Assembly (NCBI GenBank): GCA_028288485.1
Contig: JAQBNO010000018.1
Coordinates: 1-39,066, forward strand
DNA length: 39,066 nucleotides
Direction of reading: 5' to 3'
From: Segetibacter sp.
GTDB taxonomy: Bacteria > Bacteroidota > Bacteroidia > Chitinophagales > Chitinophagaceae
Shown: positions 23,512 through 30,835 of the stretch, piece by piece
How the letters are laid out: each line of letters begins with the position of its first letter
Position numbering within the stretch: the first letter of the stretch is position 1
Made by a program: the position numbers and the translations under genes
The notes under the pieces: generated by a model
Seen by the model: only the letters and a program-made list of their open reading frames with translations
The model's database searches: none
Told to the model about the DNA's origin: nothing

Positions 23512-24558
23512 ATGAACCAGGAAAATGACATGACACCCGACGAAAGCAGCGAAGAACTGTTTGAGACACGGGTGATTAAAACAGATAAAGGGCAGGAACC
23601 GTACCGGATCGATAAGTTTTTGATGAACCGCATTGAAAACGCCACAAGAAATAAAATTCAACAGGCCATTGAGGCAGGAATGGTAACAGTGAACGGCCAG
23701 CAGGTGAAGTCTAATTTTAAGGTGAAGCCGTTCCAGGAAATAGTGATTTATTCGACGGAACATCCTGAAACAAAAGATGTTGTGCCGGAAAAAATGGACA
23801 TTAATATCGTGTACGAGGATGATGCGGTAATGATTATTGATAAACCCGCCGGGATGGTTGTTCACCCGGGAAGCGGAAATTATAGTGGAACTTTATTGAA
23901 CGGCATAGCATATTACTTGAAACAACAAAACCCCGACGTAGACGAAACTACTTTACCTCGTTACGGGCTTGTGCACAGGATTGATAAAAATACAAGCGGC
24001 CTCCTGATAATGGCGAAGACTTACCAGGCCGCGGCTCATCTTTCAAAACAGTTTTTCCATCATACCATACAGCGAAAATATCGTGCGCTTGTTTGGGGAG
24101 ATTTTGAGGAAGATGAAGGTACCGTTGTCGCGCACGTAGGCCGTAATCAACGCTTCAGAAAGCTCTTCGAAGCTTACCCGGAAGGCGAACATGGTAAAGA
24201 AGCAATCACACATTACAATGTTTTAGAGAGGTTTAATTATGTAACGCTTATTGAATGTGTTTTAGAAACGGGGCGAACGCACCAGATAAGGGTTCATATG
24301 AAACACATTGGTCATACCTTGTTTGCAGATGCAACTTACGGCGGCAACAAGATTTTGAAAGGAACAGTTTTTACTAAATACAAGCAATTTGTCGACAACT
24401 GTTTTGAGATTTGTCCACGACAGGCTTTGCACGCTTTTACGCTTGGTTTCAAACATCCTGTAACGGAAGAAGATATGTTTTTCACCTCTCCCATCGCTTC
24501 CGACATCGAACAGGTCATAGAAAGATGGAGACGTTATGCAAAAGCAAGAAATGACTGA
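23512..24558 (+). CDS. rluD: RluA-family 23S rRNA pseudouridine synthase (RluD-like)
   Basis: 348 residues. Isomerises uridines to pseudouridine in 23S rRNA. An S4 RNA-binding domain covers about residues 31-80 (RIDKFLMNRIENATRNKIQQ), and the catalytic domain carries HRIDKNTSGLL with the nucleophile D158. HPGSGNYSGTLLN and the C-terminal TGRTHQIRVHMKHIGH match the RluD/YlyB type, which normally modifies helix 69. The specific sites are inferred. The -7 box lies so close to ATG 23512 that either the leader is nearly absent or translation begins at the in-frame ATG 23530. It converges with the secreted-protein gene at 24806. Confidence 0.92.
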   Translation: MNQENDMTPDESSEELFETRVIKTDKGQEPYRIDKFLMNRIENATRNKIQQAIEAGMVTVNGQQVKSNFKVKPFQEIVIYSTEHPETKDVVPEKMDINIVYEDDAVMIIDKPAGMVVHPGSGNYSGTLLNGIAYYLKQQNPDVDETTLPRYGLVHRIDKNTSGLLIMAKTYQAAAHLSKQFFHHTIQRKYRALVWGDFEEDEGTVVAHVGRNQRFRKLFEAYPEGEHGKEAITHYNVLERFNYVTLIECVLETGRTHQIRVHMKHIGHTLFADATYGGNKILKGTVFTKYKQFVDNCFEICPRQALHAFTLGFKHPVTEEDMFFTSPIASDIEQVIERWRRYAKARND

Positions 24559-24620
24559 TTCATTTCCTGCCTCTGATAGAATTCTTTTTTGGAGCCGTCA
24601 TTAGTTTTTGTGTTTAGCTT

Positions 24621-24670
24621 CCGTTGCCACGCTCGCTTGTACTGTAACCCAATATTCGACGTGGCAGTTT
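24621..24670 (-). repeat. Interspersed repeat copy 11 (GAGCGTGGCAACG subfamily), composite
   Basis: On the minus strand: AACTGCCACG block, 17-nt spacer, then GTACAAGCGAGCG followed by TGGCAACGG. It is nearly the same as copy 2 (1717-1768). It is joined on its 5' side to the tandem 22-bp repeats at 24673-24760. Confidence 0.75.
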
Positions 24671-24672
24671 TT

Positions 24673-24760
24673 ACAGTGAGCATACTCGAAGTGTACCGTC
24701 AGCATAGTCGATGTGTACCCTGGCCGTAGTCGATGTGTACCCTGAGCGTAGTCGAAGGGG
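24673..24760. repeat. Four tandem 22-bp repeats (ACCCTGAGCGTAGTCGAAGG type)
   Basis: Four units of exactly 22 bp start at 24673, 24695, 24717 and 24739. They follow the pattern AC(C/A)(C/G)T-GAGC-RTAGTCGA-GTGT with unit-specific changes. The last unit is close to the ACCCTGAGCGTAGTCGAAGG-type motif seen repeatedly in bacterial genomes. Confidence 0.85.
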
Positions 24761-24805
24761 GCACCTCCACTACTTCTTAACTACATGCAACCTTAACCCT
24801 TATAG

Positions 24806-25765
24806 CTATTTCTTAAAGTCAAATAAGGTGGCCGTAAAAATTGCTCTTTCAGTTTTTTTAAAAACTACATCCCAGTACCCGTTATACCGTAAAACTTTCG
24901 GAACCAGCAAATCTCCCATCTTTTCCAATTGCACTTCCATGTCGACATCAAAATCAAAAACACCGGCTTTATAACTAAGGCTGTAATTCCTGCCAATAAT
25001 TTCAAGGCTCTTTGCATTAAACCAGGTCGTCATTTCATCAATAACAATATCATTCCTCTCTCCACCCGACAAATCTTCCCTTGGCTTTATCGTAAAAACA
25101 TAACACAGCTTTCCCATGTAATCTTTCTGATCAATCCTGAAGTCGTAAAGCTTGCTCACACTTTCATCGAATAAAGCAACTTTATTTCCAATGAAAGGTA
25201 GTCCGTTAATTTTTGTGCCGGGGTTAAAGAACAGCTGCTTTAATTGTTCTTTATGTTTTTCCATGCCGCTTTTTCCTTTTAACGAGAAAGTTCGGCCACC
25301 AACAATATTTGTTTCACCACAAACCCTGCCTCTTGTAAAGAAAAGGCTCGCATACATCTGCGCGGTGGTATAATTGTAATTGCCTCTTTTGTCGTAAAAA
25401 TCGCCGGCAGCCTTCTCTTCTATTGTCTCCATAGTCCTGCAGCCATTGGCATAGGTTTGCTTCGTGGTACTAACCAGCGATGCTTCTTCGCGACCCTTTT
25501 TGTCGCGGAGCCGAATGTCGTTGTAAGAAGAGAAATTTAAGATGCGTAGATTACGAAAAGCTTTATAGAAAGTCGTGTCGTTTTTAACGTAGTCAATAAA
25601 AGCAGTTACATTAAAATTATTACGAACAACAACATCTGCAAGTGTAAAAGACTGGTTCTTGTATACAATAGTTGTATCGTTACGAGGCGGCATTGTATCC
25701 TGGGAATAAGAAATGGATACACAGAAAATAAATAATAGACAATGAATTAATAATGTCTTCGTCAT
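24806..25765 (-). CDS. Exported hypothetical protein
   Basis: 319 residues. An N-terminal signal peptide (TLLIHCLLFIFCVSISYSQ) is followed by a domain with many beta strands. It contains NFSSYNDIRLRDKKG near residues 77-91, CRTMETIEEKAAGDFYD, LCYVFTIKPRED, and TTWFNAKSLEIIGRNYSLSY, which has the look of a lipoprotein-carrier-like half-barrel fold found in many Bacteroidota exported proteins. I do not assign a family. Its start codon overlaps the def stop by 4 bases (ATGA), so it is translated from the def mRNA. Confidence 0.7.
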   Translation of the reverse strand: MTKTLLIHCLLFIFCVSISYSQDTMPPRNDTTIVYKNQSFTLADVVVRNNFNVTAFIDYVKNDTTFYKAFRNLRILNFSSYNDIRLRDKKGREEASLVSTTKQTYANGCRTMETIEEKAAGDFYDKRGNYNYTTAQMYASLFFTRGRVCGETNIVGGRTFSLKGKSGMEKHKEQLKQLFFNPGTKINGLPFIGNKVALFDESVSKLYDFRIDQKDYMGKLCYVFTIKPREDLSGGERNDIVIDEMTTWFNAKSLEIIGRNYSLSYKAGVFDFDVDMEVQLEKMGDLLVPKVLRYNGYWDVVFKKTERAIFTATLFDFKK

Positions 25766-26340
25766 TTGGCGTACATCATCTTATAATCCATTTTCAGTTT
25801 TCCTTTGCTGATGTCGTTTAACTTACCACTGAGCATTTTTTTACGCAATGGTTTTAGGTAATCAATAAACAACCTTCCTTCAATATGGTCGTATTCGTGT
25901 TGAATAACCCGTGCTGTTATACCTGCAAATTTTTCAGTTTTTCGCTGGAAATTTTCATCCAGGTATTCCACAATCACTTCTTCGGGTCGCATAACATCTT
26001 CCCGTATTTTTGGGATACTTAGACAGCCTTCGTTGTAAGACCAGTCGTCTCCGTCGAATTCTTTTATATGTGCATTAATAAAAACCTGTTTTAAACCAGG
26101 TTCATCGGCATACTTTCCTTTATCTTCTTCATCCTGGTTTTCAAATATCTGGCGACTATCGACTACAAATAGCCTTATGTCGCGGTTGATTTGTGGAGCT
26201 GCTAAACCTACGCCGTTGCTGGCGTACATGGTCTCCCACATATCTTCTATTAGCTTAGGAAGTTCGGGGTAATCGGGAGTAATATCTTTGCACACTTTTC
26301 GTAAAACAGCCGCTCCGTACGCTACAATCGGAAGTATCAT
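25762..26340 (-). CDS. def: Peptide deformylase
   Basis: 192 residues. Removes the formyl group from the N-terminal methionine of new proteins; metal-dependent and cytoplasmic. All three signature motifs are present: GVGLAAPQ (43-50), EGCLS (104-108) with metal ligand C106, and HEYDH (148-152) with two His ligands and the catalytic Glu. It follows ruvX by 66 bases and overlaps the exported-protein gene by 4 bases, within a minus-strand run ubiA-ruvX-def-exported protein. Confidence 0.97.
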   Translation of the reverse strand: MILPIVAYGAAVLRKVCKDITPDYPELPKLIEDMWETMYASNGVGLAAPQINRDIRLFVVDSRQIFENQDEEDKGKYADEPGLKQVFINAHIKEFDGDDWSYNEGCLSIPKIREDVMRPEEVIVEYLDENFQRKTEKFAGITARVIQHEYDHIEGRLFIDYLKPLRKKMLSGKLNDISKGKLKMDYKMMYAK

Positions 26341-26406
26341 GAAGTAGAAACGTTAATTATAAAACGGCAAATTTACCGCCAAATAAAACAATCAACAAAT
26401 CGAAGG

Positions 26407-26820
26407 TTAGCCAATAGTGTTAAGATATTCCTGCAACATAATCGTTGCCGCGATTTCATCTACCAGGTTTTTATTCTGCCTGTTTTTTTTCTTCATTCCA
26501 CTGGCAACCATGCTTTGCACTGCCAGTTTTGAGGTATACCGTTCGTCTACTTTAATAATAGGCATTTGTGGAAATACTTTTTTAAACCGGTTTATAAAAG
26601 CTTGTACAAGAGGTGTAGCATGAGTGTCACTATCATCCCAATTGGTCGGATGTCCAATAATTACTTTCTCAACCTGCTCTTTTTTGAAATAATCAATCAA
26701 AAAATTTTCAAGGTCTTTTGTGTGAATACCTGCAAGGCCGGTTGCTATTATTTTCAGCGGATCAGTAACTGCAAGACCGGTTCTTTTAGAGCCGTAATCA
26801 ATTGAAAGTATACGAGGCAC
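26407..26820 (-). CDS. ruvX: Putative pre-16S rRNA nuclease / Holliday junction resolvase-like RuvX
   Basis: 137 residues, YqgF family with RNase H-like fold. The N-terminal ILSIDYGSKRTGLAVTD holds the first catalytic Asp; a central VEKVIIGHPTNW, DERYTSKLA and the final LVDEIAATIMLQEYL match the family. Members process the 16S rRNA 5' end; a resolvase role is less certain. The start is GTG (26820), since no ATG fits the conserved N-terminus. It lies 28 bases after the prenyltransferase gene and before def, probably one operon. Confidence 0.92.
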   Translation of the reverse strand: MPRILSIDYGSKRTGLAVTDPLKIIATGLAGIHTKDLENFLIDYFKKEQVEKVIIGHPTNWDDSDTHATPLVQAFINRFKKVFPQMPIIKVDERYTSKLAVQSMVASGMKKKNRQNKNLVDEIAATIMLQEYLNTIG

Positions 26821-26848
26821 AGAGGAGTAGTGTTGGTTATAGAATTGG

Positions 26849-27790
26849 TTAGTACTGAAAAGGCGAGCCGGAACTCTTGTTGAAGTATAAGTCAGCTATA
26901 ACAAAAATTGCAAAAACTACACTGGCTATGCCATTTGCCGTCATAAAGGCGAGGTTAACTTTTCGCAAATCGTTGGGCTTAACAATAGAATGCTGGTAAA
27001 TGAGCATACCAGAAAATACTGCAACTCCGATCCAATATAACCATCCAAAATAAGCTATTAGTCCTGCTATAATAACGAGCGAAGCGCTTAATAAATGTAA
27101 TAGTTCGGAAACCCGCAAAGCATTTTTCTTACCAAGGACAGACGGTATAGAATACAGGTTTTCGGACTTGTCGAAATCTATATCCTGTAAGGCGTAAATA
27201 ATGTCGAAGCCACTCACCCAAAAAAGAACAGCAAACGAAAACAGCACCGGCAAAACGTCAAATCTCCCTGTCATTGCAAGGTAGGCGCCAATTGGTGCCA
27301 GTGCTAAACCCAGCCCTAAAACAAGATGACAAAGCGCAGTAAACCTTTTTGTATAGCTATAAAATAAAATGACAAACAAAGCAACAGGACTTAAGAAAAA
27401 ACATATTTTATTGATAAACCAGGTACAAATAATAAATGCAATACAATTAAAAATCACAAATCGCAAAGCGCTGTTTGCAGAGATAATTCCTGCAGGAATC
27501 TCACGAATTGCTGTACGTGGGTTTTTTGCGTCGAAGTTTTTATCAAGGTAGCGATTGAAGGCCATTGCAGCACTGCGGGCCGTAATCATGCAAAGTATAA
27601 CTAAGATGAATTTTATAACCATTTCCCACACTACAAAATTAGTGATGTCATTTCCCCACCCTATTGTTGAATTTAAATCCCATTGTCTTACTCTAAACAC
27701 TCCCAGGAAAAATCCGATCATTGCAAAGGGCATTGCAAAAATGGTGTGACTGAACTTTACCAAACTCAAATAATTCTTTACTCTACTCAT
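26849..27790 (-). CDS. UbiA-family prenyltransferase
   Basis: 313 residues, inner-membrane protein with about eight or nine helices. The two Asp-rich prenyl-diphosphate and magnesium-binding motifs are visible: NRYLDKNFDAKN (79-90) and YALQDIDFDKSENLYSIP (199-216). It attaches a prenyl chain to an aromatic acceptor. Homologues are often labelled 4-hydroxybenzoate polyprenyltransferase; in menaquinone-using Bacteroidota a menaquinone-route enzyme (MqnP-type) is an alternative, and the substrate cannot be settled here. Starts at ATG 27790 with a good -7 box upstream. Confidence 0.85.
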   Translation of the reverse strand: MSRVKNYLSLVKFSHTIFAMPFAMIGFFLGVFRVRQWDLNSTIGWGNDITNFVVWEMVIKFILVILCMITARSAAMAFNRYLDKNFDAKNPRTAIREIPAGIISANSALRFVIFNCIAFIICTWFINKICFFLSPVALFVILFYSYTKRFTALCHLVLGLGLALAPIGAYLAMTGRFDVLPVLFSFAVLFWVSGFDIIYALQDIDFDKSENLYSIPSVLGKKNALRVSELLHLLSASLVIIAGLIAYFGWLYWIGVAVFSGMLIYQHSIVKPNDLRKVNLAFMTANGIASVVFAIFVIADLYFNKSSGSPFQY

Positions 27791-27824
27791 TGTTGTTCAT
27801 TAACCACAGCAACTAACTGCACCG

Positions 27825-27832
27825 CAAAATTA
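27825..27832 (-). promoter_or_regulatory. -7 element before the prenyltransferase-ruvX-def unit
   Basis: Minus strand TAATTTTG matches TAnnTTTG, 35 bases before the start codon. The matching -33 box is not clear. Confidence 0.45.
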
Positions 27833-27999
27833 CCGAAAGTATTGTGATGAGAATACAACGTAGGAATACAGTGAATAAAAAGACCTAAATTATTAATTCT
27901 TAACAAAAAACATTAAATTAACATACACGATAATAGCCAGGCGTTTGTAACGCCTGAAATGTTAGCATAAGTTCGGGTACTTCTAAAAAAGGGTTAGTC

Positions 28000-29151
28000 A
28001 TGATTAACAAAACACAAAGGGTTATATCTTTTTTAAGCAAAGGCTATAACAACAATTCCTCGTCTGCCTCTAAAGTTCCCTTTACTATCCAATTAAACGG
28101 TCACCCTAAACAATTAATTGGAAATGGTGAACCCGGGTTTAACCTTGTCTTCAAAAATAAAAACAGCGTGAATGCCCTGACCTCTATGGATGACACAAAA
28201 ATTATTGAGGCTTATATGGCCGGGGATATTGACATAGAGGGTGATTTGCTGAAAACGTTTGAGTTACGTGGAATGTTCCGCGACTTCCATCCCCTGCAAT
28301 ATCTATGGTGCTTTATTCACCCGTTAATTTTTGGACAGGTAGCCAGCGACAGGAAATGGATTGCCGAACATTATGACCTGGAACAGGATTTTTACCTTAC
28401 TTTTTTAGACAGCAGGCACCGGTGCTACTCGCAAGGTGTATTTGAATATGACAATGAGGCTCTTGAAGATGCGATAACCCGTAAACTCGATTACGCCTTA
28501 CAGGCTACACTTCTGCAGCCGGGCCAGCATGTGCTTGATATTGGCGGCGGCTGGGGCTCGTTTGTGGAGTATGCAGGACAAAGGGGTATCAGGGTCACCT
28601 CGCTTACATTATCGAAAGAATCGGAGATGTTTATTAATAACATTATTAAAAAAGATACACTTCCTTGCCAGGTTGTCCGTCAACACCTTTTTGAACACAA
28701 CCCGGAAGTTAAGTACGACGCAATCGTTAACCTGGGAGTAACCGAGCATTTAACCAACTACGGGCTTACTATCAAAAAATATCAAAGCCTGGTTAAGCCG
28801 GGCGGAAGAATTTACCTGGATGCCAGCGGCAGCCGTACAAAGTTCGGTTTTCATTCCTTCATTTACAGGTATATTTATCCAGGAAACTACTCGCCGGTGT
28901 GCCTGCATGAGTATTTACAAAAGCTTTCGCTAACCAATATGCAACTTGTTGAAGTTATTAACGATCGCCATAACTATTACCTAACTACTAAATGCTGGGC
29001 CGAAAATTTAGACAGTAACCGGAATGTCATTATTAGCCGGTGGGGAGAATTTTTGTACAGGAAATTCCAGGTTTATTTATGGGGTTGTGTTGATGTTTTT
29101 AATAAAGACATCATGCAGGCGTATAGGTGGGTACTGGAAGCGAAAAAATAA
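28000..29151 (+). CDS. Cyclopropane-fatty-acid-synthase-family methyltransferase
   Basis: 383 residues. The N-terminal part (FTIQLNGHPKQLIGNGEP, AYMAGDIDIEGDL) matches the lead domain of the family. The class I SAM-binding fold starts at about residue 160 with LDIGGGWGSFVEYAG (179-193), and HYDLEQDFYLTFLDSRHRCYSQGVF lies ahead of it at 124-148. The protein may methylate unsaturated fatty-acyl chains of phospholipids or another lipid; the exact reaction is not clear. It lies alone, convergent with the Gfo/Idh/MocA gene. Confidence 0.85.
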   Translation: MINKTQRVISFLSKGYNNNSSSASKVPFTIQLNGHPKQLIGNGEPGFNLVFKNKNSVNALTSMDDTKIIEAYMAGDIDIEGDLLKTFELRGMFRDFHPLQYLWCFIHPLIFGQVASDRKWIAEHYDLEQDFYLTFLDSRHRCYSQGVFEYDNEALEDAITRKLDYALQATLLQPGQHVLDIGGGWGSFVEYAGQRGIRVTSLTLSKESEMFINNIIKKDTLPCQVVRQHLFEHNPEVKYDAIVNLGVTEHLTNYGLTIKKYQSLVKPGGRIYLDASGSRTKFGFHSFIYRYIYPGNYSPVCLHEYLQKLSLTNMQLVEVINDRHNYYLTTKCWAENLDSNRNVIISRWGEFLYRKFQVYLWGCVDVFNKDIMQAYRWVLEAKK

Positions 29152-29157
29152 TATTGT

Positions 29158-29232
29158 GTGAAACGTCAAACGTGAAAAGTGAAAAAAAACCGGTTACGTT
29201 TTTCAATTGACGTTTGACATTTGACATTTCAC
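29158..29232. terminator. Long inverted repeat between convergent genes
   Basis: GTGAAACGTCAAACGTGAAA (29158-29177) can pair with the minus copy of TTGACGTTTGACATTTGACA and its following TTTCAC (29207-29232). It also holds the TTGACATTTGACATTTCAC-type repeat seen in other Bacteroidota genomes. It fits a two-way terminator. Confidence 0.55.
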
Positions 29233-29246
29233 CTCTCTCCTCCCAT

Positions 29247-30422
29247 TTACATCTTGATATTTTGCGCCTGTGTCGGGGCTTTTAGCGCCAGTTCAGTAGC
29301 CAGAAAACAGTGTTCCTGCGTCATGGCAGTTTCGGTACGATTAACAATATCATTCACCAACAGCTCGCCATATGGTAAGGGTTCTTTACTGCATTCAATA
29401 TACTTTGTCTCTTGTTGATTCACCAGGAAAAGGTGATTACCTCCCGGCCTGCCCGCGATGTCAATATTTTTTCGAATCTCTATGTAACCCTCCGTTCCGA
29501 GAACTGTAAGTCGTCCGTCGCCCCAGGTATTGAGGCCGTCAGGTGTAAACCAATCCACCCTAATGTAGCCGGTTCCGCCGTTACCCCGAAGTGTAACGTC
29601 ACCAAAATCTTCAAATTTCGGGTATTGAGGATGATTCACATTTCCTACCTGGCTGGCAACTATCTCTGCTTTGGTGGAGCCTGTAAAGAAAAGATATTGG
29701 TCGAACTGGTGAGAACCAATATCGGTGATAATCCCGCCGAAACGTTTAGGGTCGAAGAACCAGTCAGGCCTTGACTTCGGATTCATTCGGTGGGGTCCCA
29801 GCCCGATTGTTTGAATCACTTTGCCAATTGCTCCTGCTTTAACCAACTCCCCTGCTTTAACCGTCGCCCGATTTTCAAACCTTTCACTATACATTATCGA
29901 ATAAATGCGCTTTGTTTCCTTCTGTACACGACGAACTTCAGATAATTGGTCAAGGGTGATAATGCCTGGTTTGTCAACCATGTAGTCTTTGCCATGGCGC
30001 ATAACACGAACTCCAAGGGGAGCACGTTCATCAGGTATTCCGGAACTAAGAATAAGTTGAATGGAGTTATCCTCTAAAATTTCATTTTCACTGCGTGCCA
30101 ACTTTGCCTGCGGGAAGCGTTTTGAGAAATCAGCTACAAGATCAGCCTCTTTGGCATAAAAGGAGATTAGCTGTCCCCCACCTCTTGTTACCGCTTCTAC
30201 CTGCGAGTAAATATGGCCATGATTGATCCCGATGACGGAAAAATTAATTCGTGGCGGGGCAGAATACGCGTTGATATTTTCTTTGCTAATGTTTGAAGTC
30301 GAAGGCAAAGTTCCATCACCAGCAAAGGTGCTTTTAGGTAATGTGGAGAAAACGGCTATTCCGGCAGCAGCGTTGGCGGCGTTTTTAATAAACCAGCGCC
30401 GGTTAATTTCATTTTTTTTCAT
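29247..30422 (-). CDS. Exported Gfo/Idh/MocA-family oxidoreductase
   Basis: 391 residues. The N-terminus (MKKNEINRRWFIKNAA) has the twin-arginine RRWFIK pattern followed by an Ala-rich hydrophobic stretch, so it is probably a Tat substrate folded with its nicotinamide cofactor before export. The NAD(P)-binding domain contains NFSVIGINHGHIYSQVEAV and the family-typical GKDYMVDKPG (Lys in the catalytic EKP-like position). The C-terminal domain ends in the substrate-binding fold, with GGIITDIGSHQFDQYLF. It probably acts on a sugar or sugar-like compound in the periplasm; the substrate is unknown. It starts at ATG 30422 and stands alone. Confidence 0.88.
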   Translation of the reverse strand: MKKNEINRRWFIKNAANAAAGIAVFSTLPKSTFAGDGTLPSTSNISKENINAYSAPPRINFSVIGINHGHIYSQVEAVTRGGGQLISFYAKEADLVADFSKRFPQAKLARSENEILEDNSIQLILSSGIPDERAPLGVRVMRHGKDYMVDKPGIITLDQLSEVRRVQKETKRIYSIMYSERFENRATVKAGELVKAGAIGKVIQTIGLGPHRMNPKSRPDWFFDPKRFGGIITDIGSHQFDQYLFFTGSTKAEIVASQVGNVNHPQYPKFEDFGDVTLRGNGGTGYIRVDWFTPDGLNTWGDGRLTVLGTEGYIEIRKNIDIAGRPGGNHLFLVNQQETKYIECSKEPLPYGELLVNDIVNRTETAMTQEHCFLATELALKAPTQAQNIKM

Positions 30423-30835
30423 ATAGTAAGTTCAGTTAGACGAATTTAGACCATTATCTTTTATTACGTCATTGTTTCCGGAACTTAAATAATTTATAGC
30501 AAAACACAATCAAAGTATAATATCAGCACAATTGACGAACGGAATGTGACCCTTCGACAAGCTCAGGGTAAACTGACACGATGCTATGAAAAACTGCCAT
30601 TGAACCGAGCGTGGCAACGATGTTTCATCTTGGTCTCAAATGCTGGTACCAAAAATATTAAGCGATAAAATATTGGCCTTTTCCCCGCGTTATATATAGA
30701 TATATTCTTTATGCTTTTTAATTCCGCCAAAAAAGCATAAAAGAGGTCGGTCATCATTAATTTTACCTATCTTTCTTTTACTGTCATATGAATTCCTGAA
30801 TTTTTTTCTCTTATATTATTAATTAAGAAGGCAGT
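30423..30835. other. Divergent intergenic region with composite repeat
   Basis: Between the oxidoreductase and glucosidase genes. It contains a CCCTTCGACAAGCTCAGGGT block (30550-30569) joined to a GAGCGTGGCAACGATG core (30607-30622). No gene is seen. Confidence 0.6.
30549..30622 (+). repeat. Interspersed repeat copy 12, composite
   Basis: A perfect CCCTTCGACAAGCTCAGGGT block is followed by GATGCTATGAAAAACTGCCA and then CCGAGCGTGGCAACGATG. The order of parts is as in copies 2, 3 and 11; the GTACAAG portion of the core is reduced to GAACC. Confidence 0.75.

Noticed and set aside
24673-24760. CRISPR-like array of four short repeats
   Set aside because: Units follow one another with no spacers; it is a plain tandem repeat.
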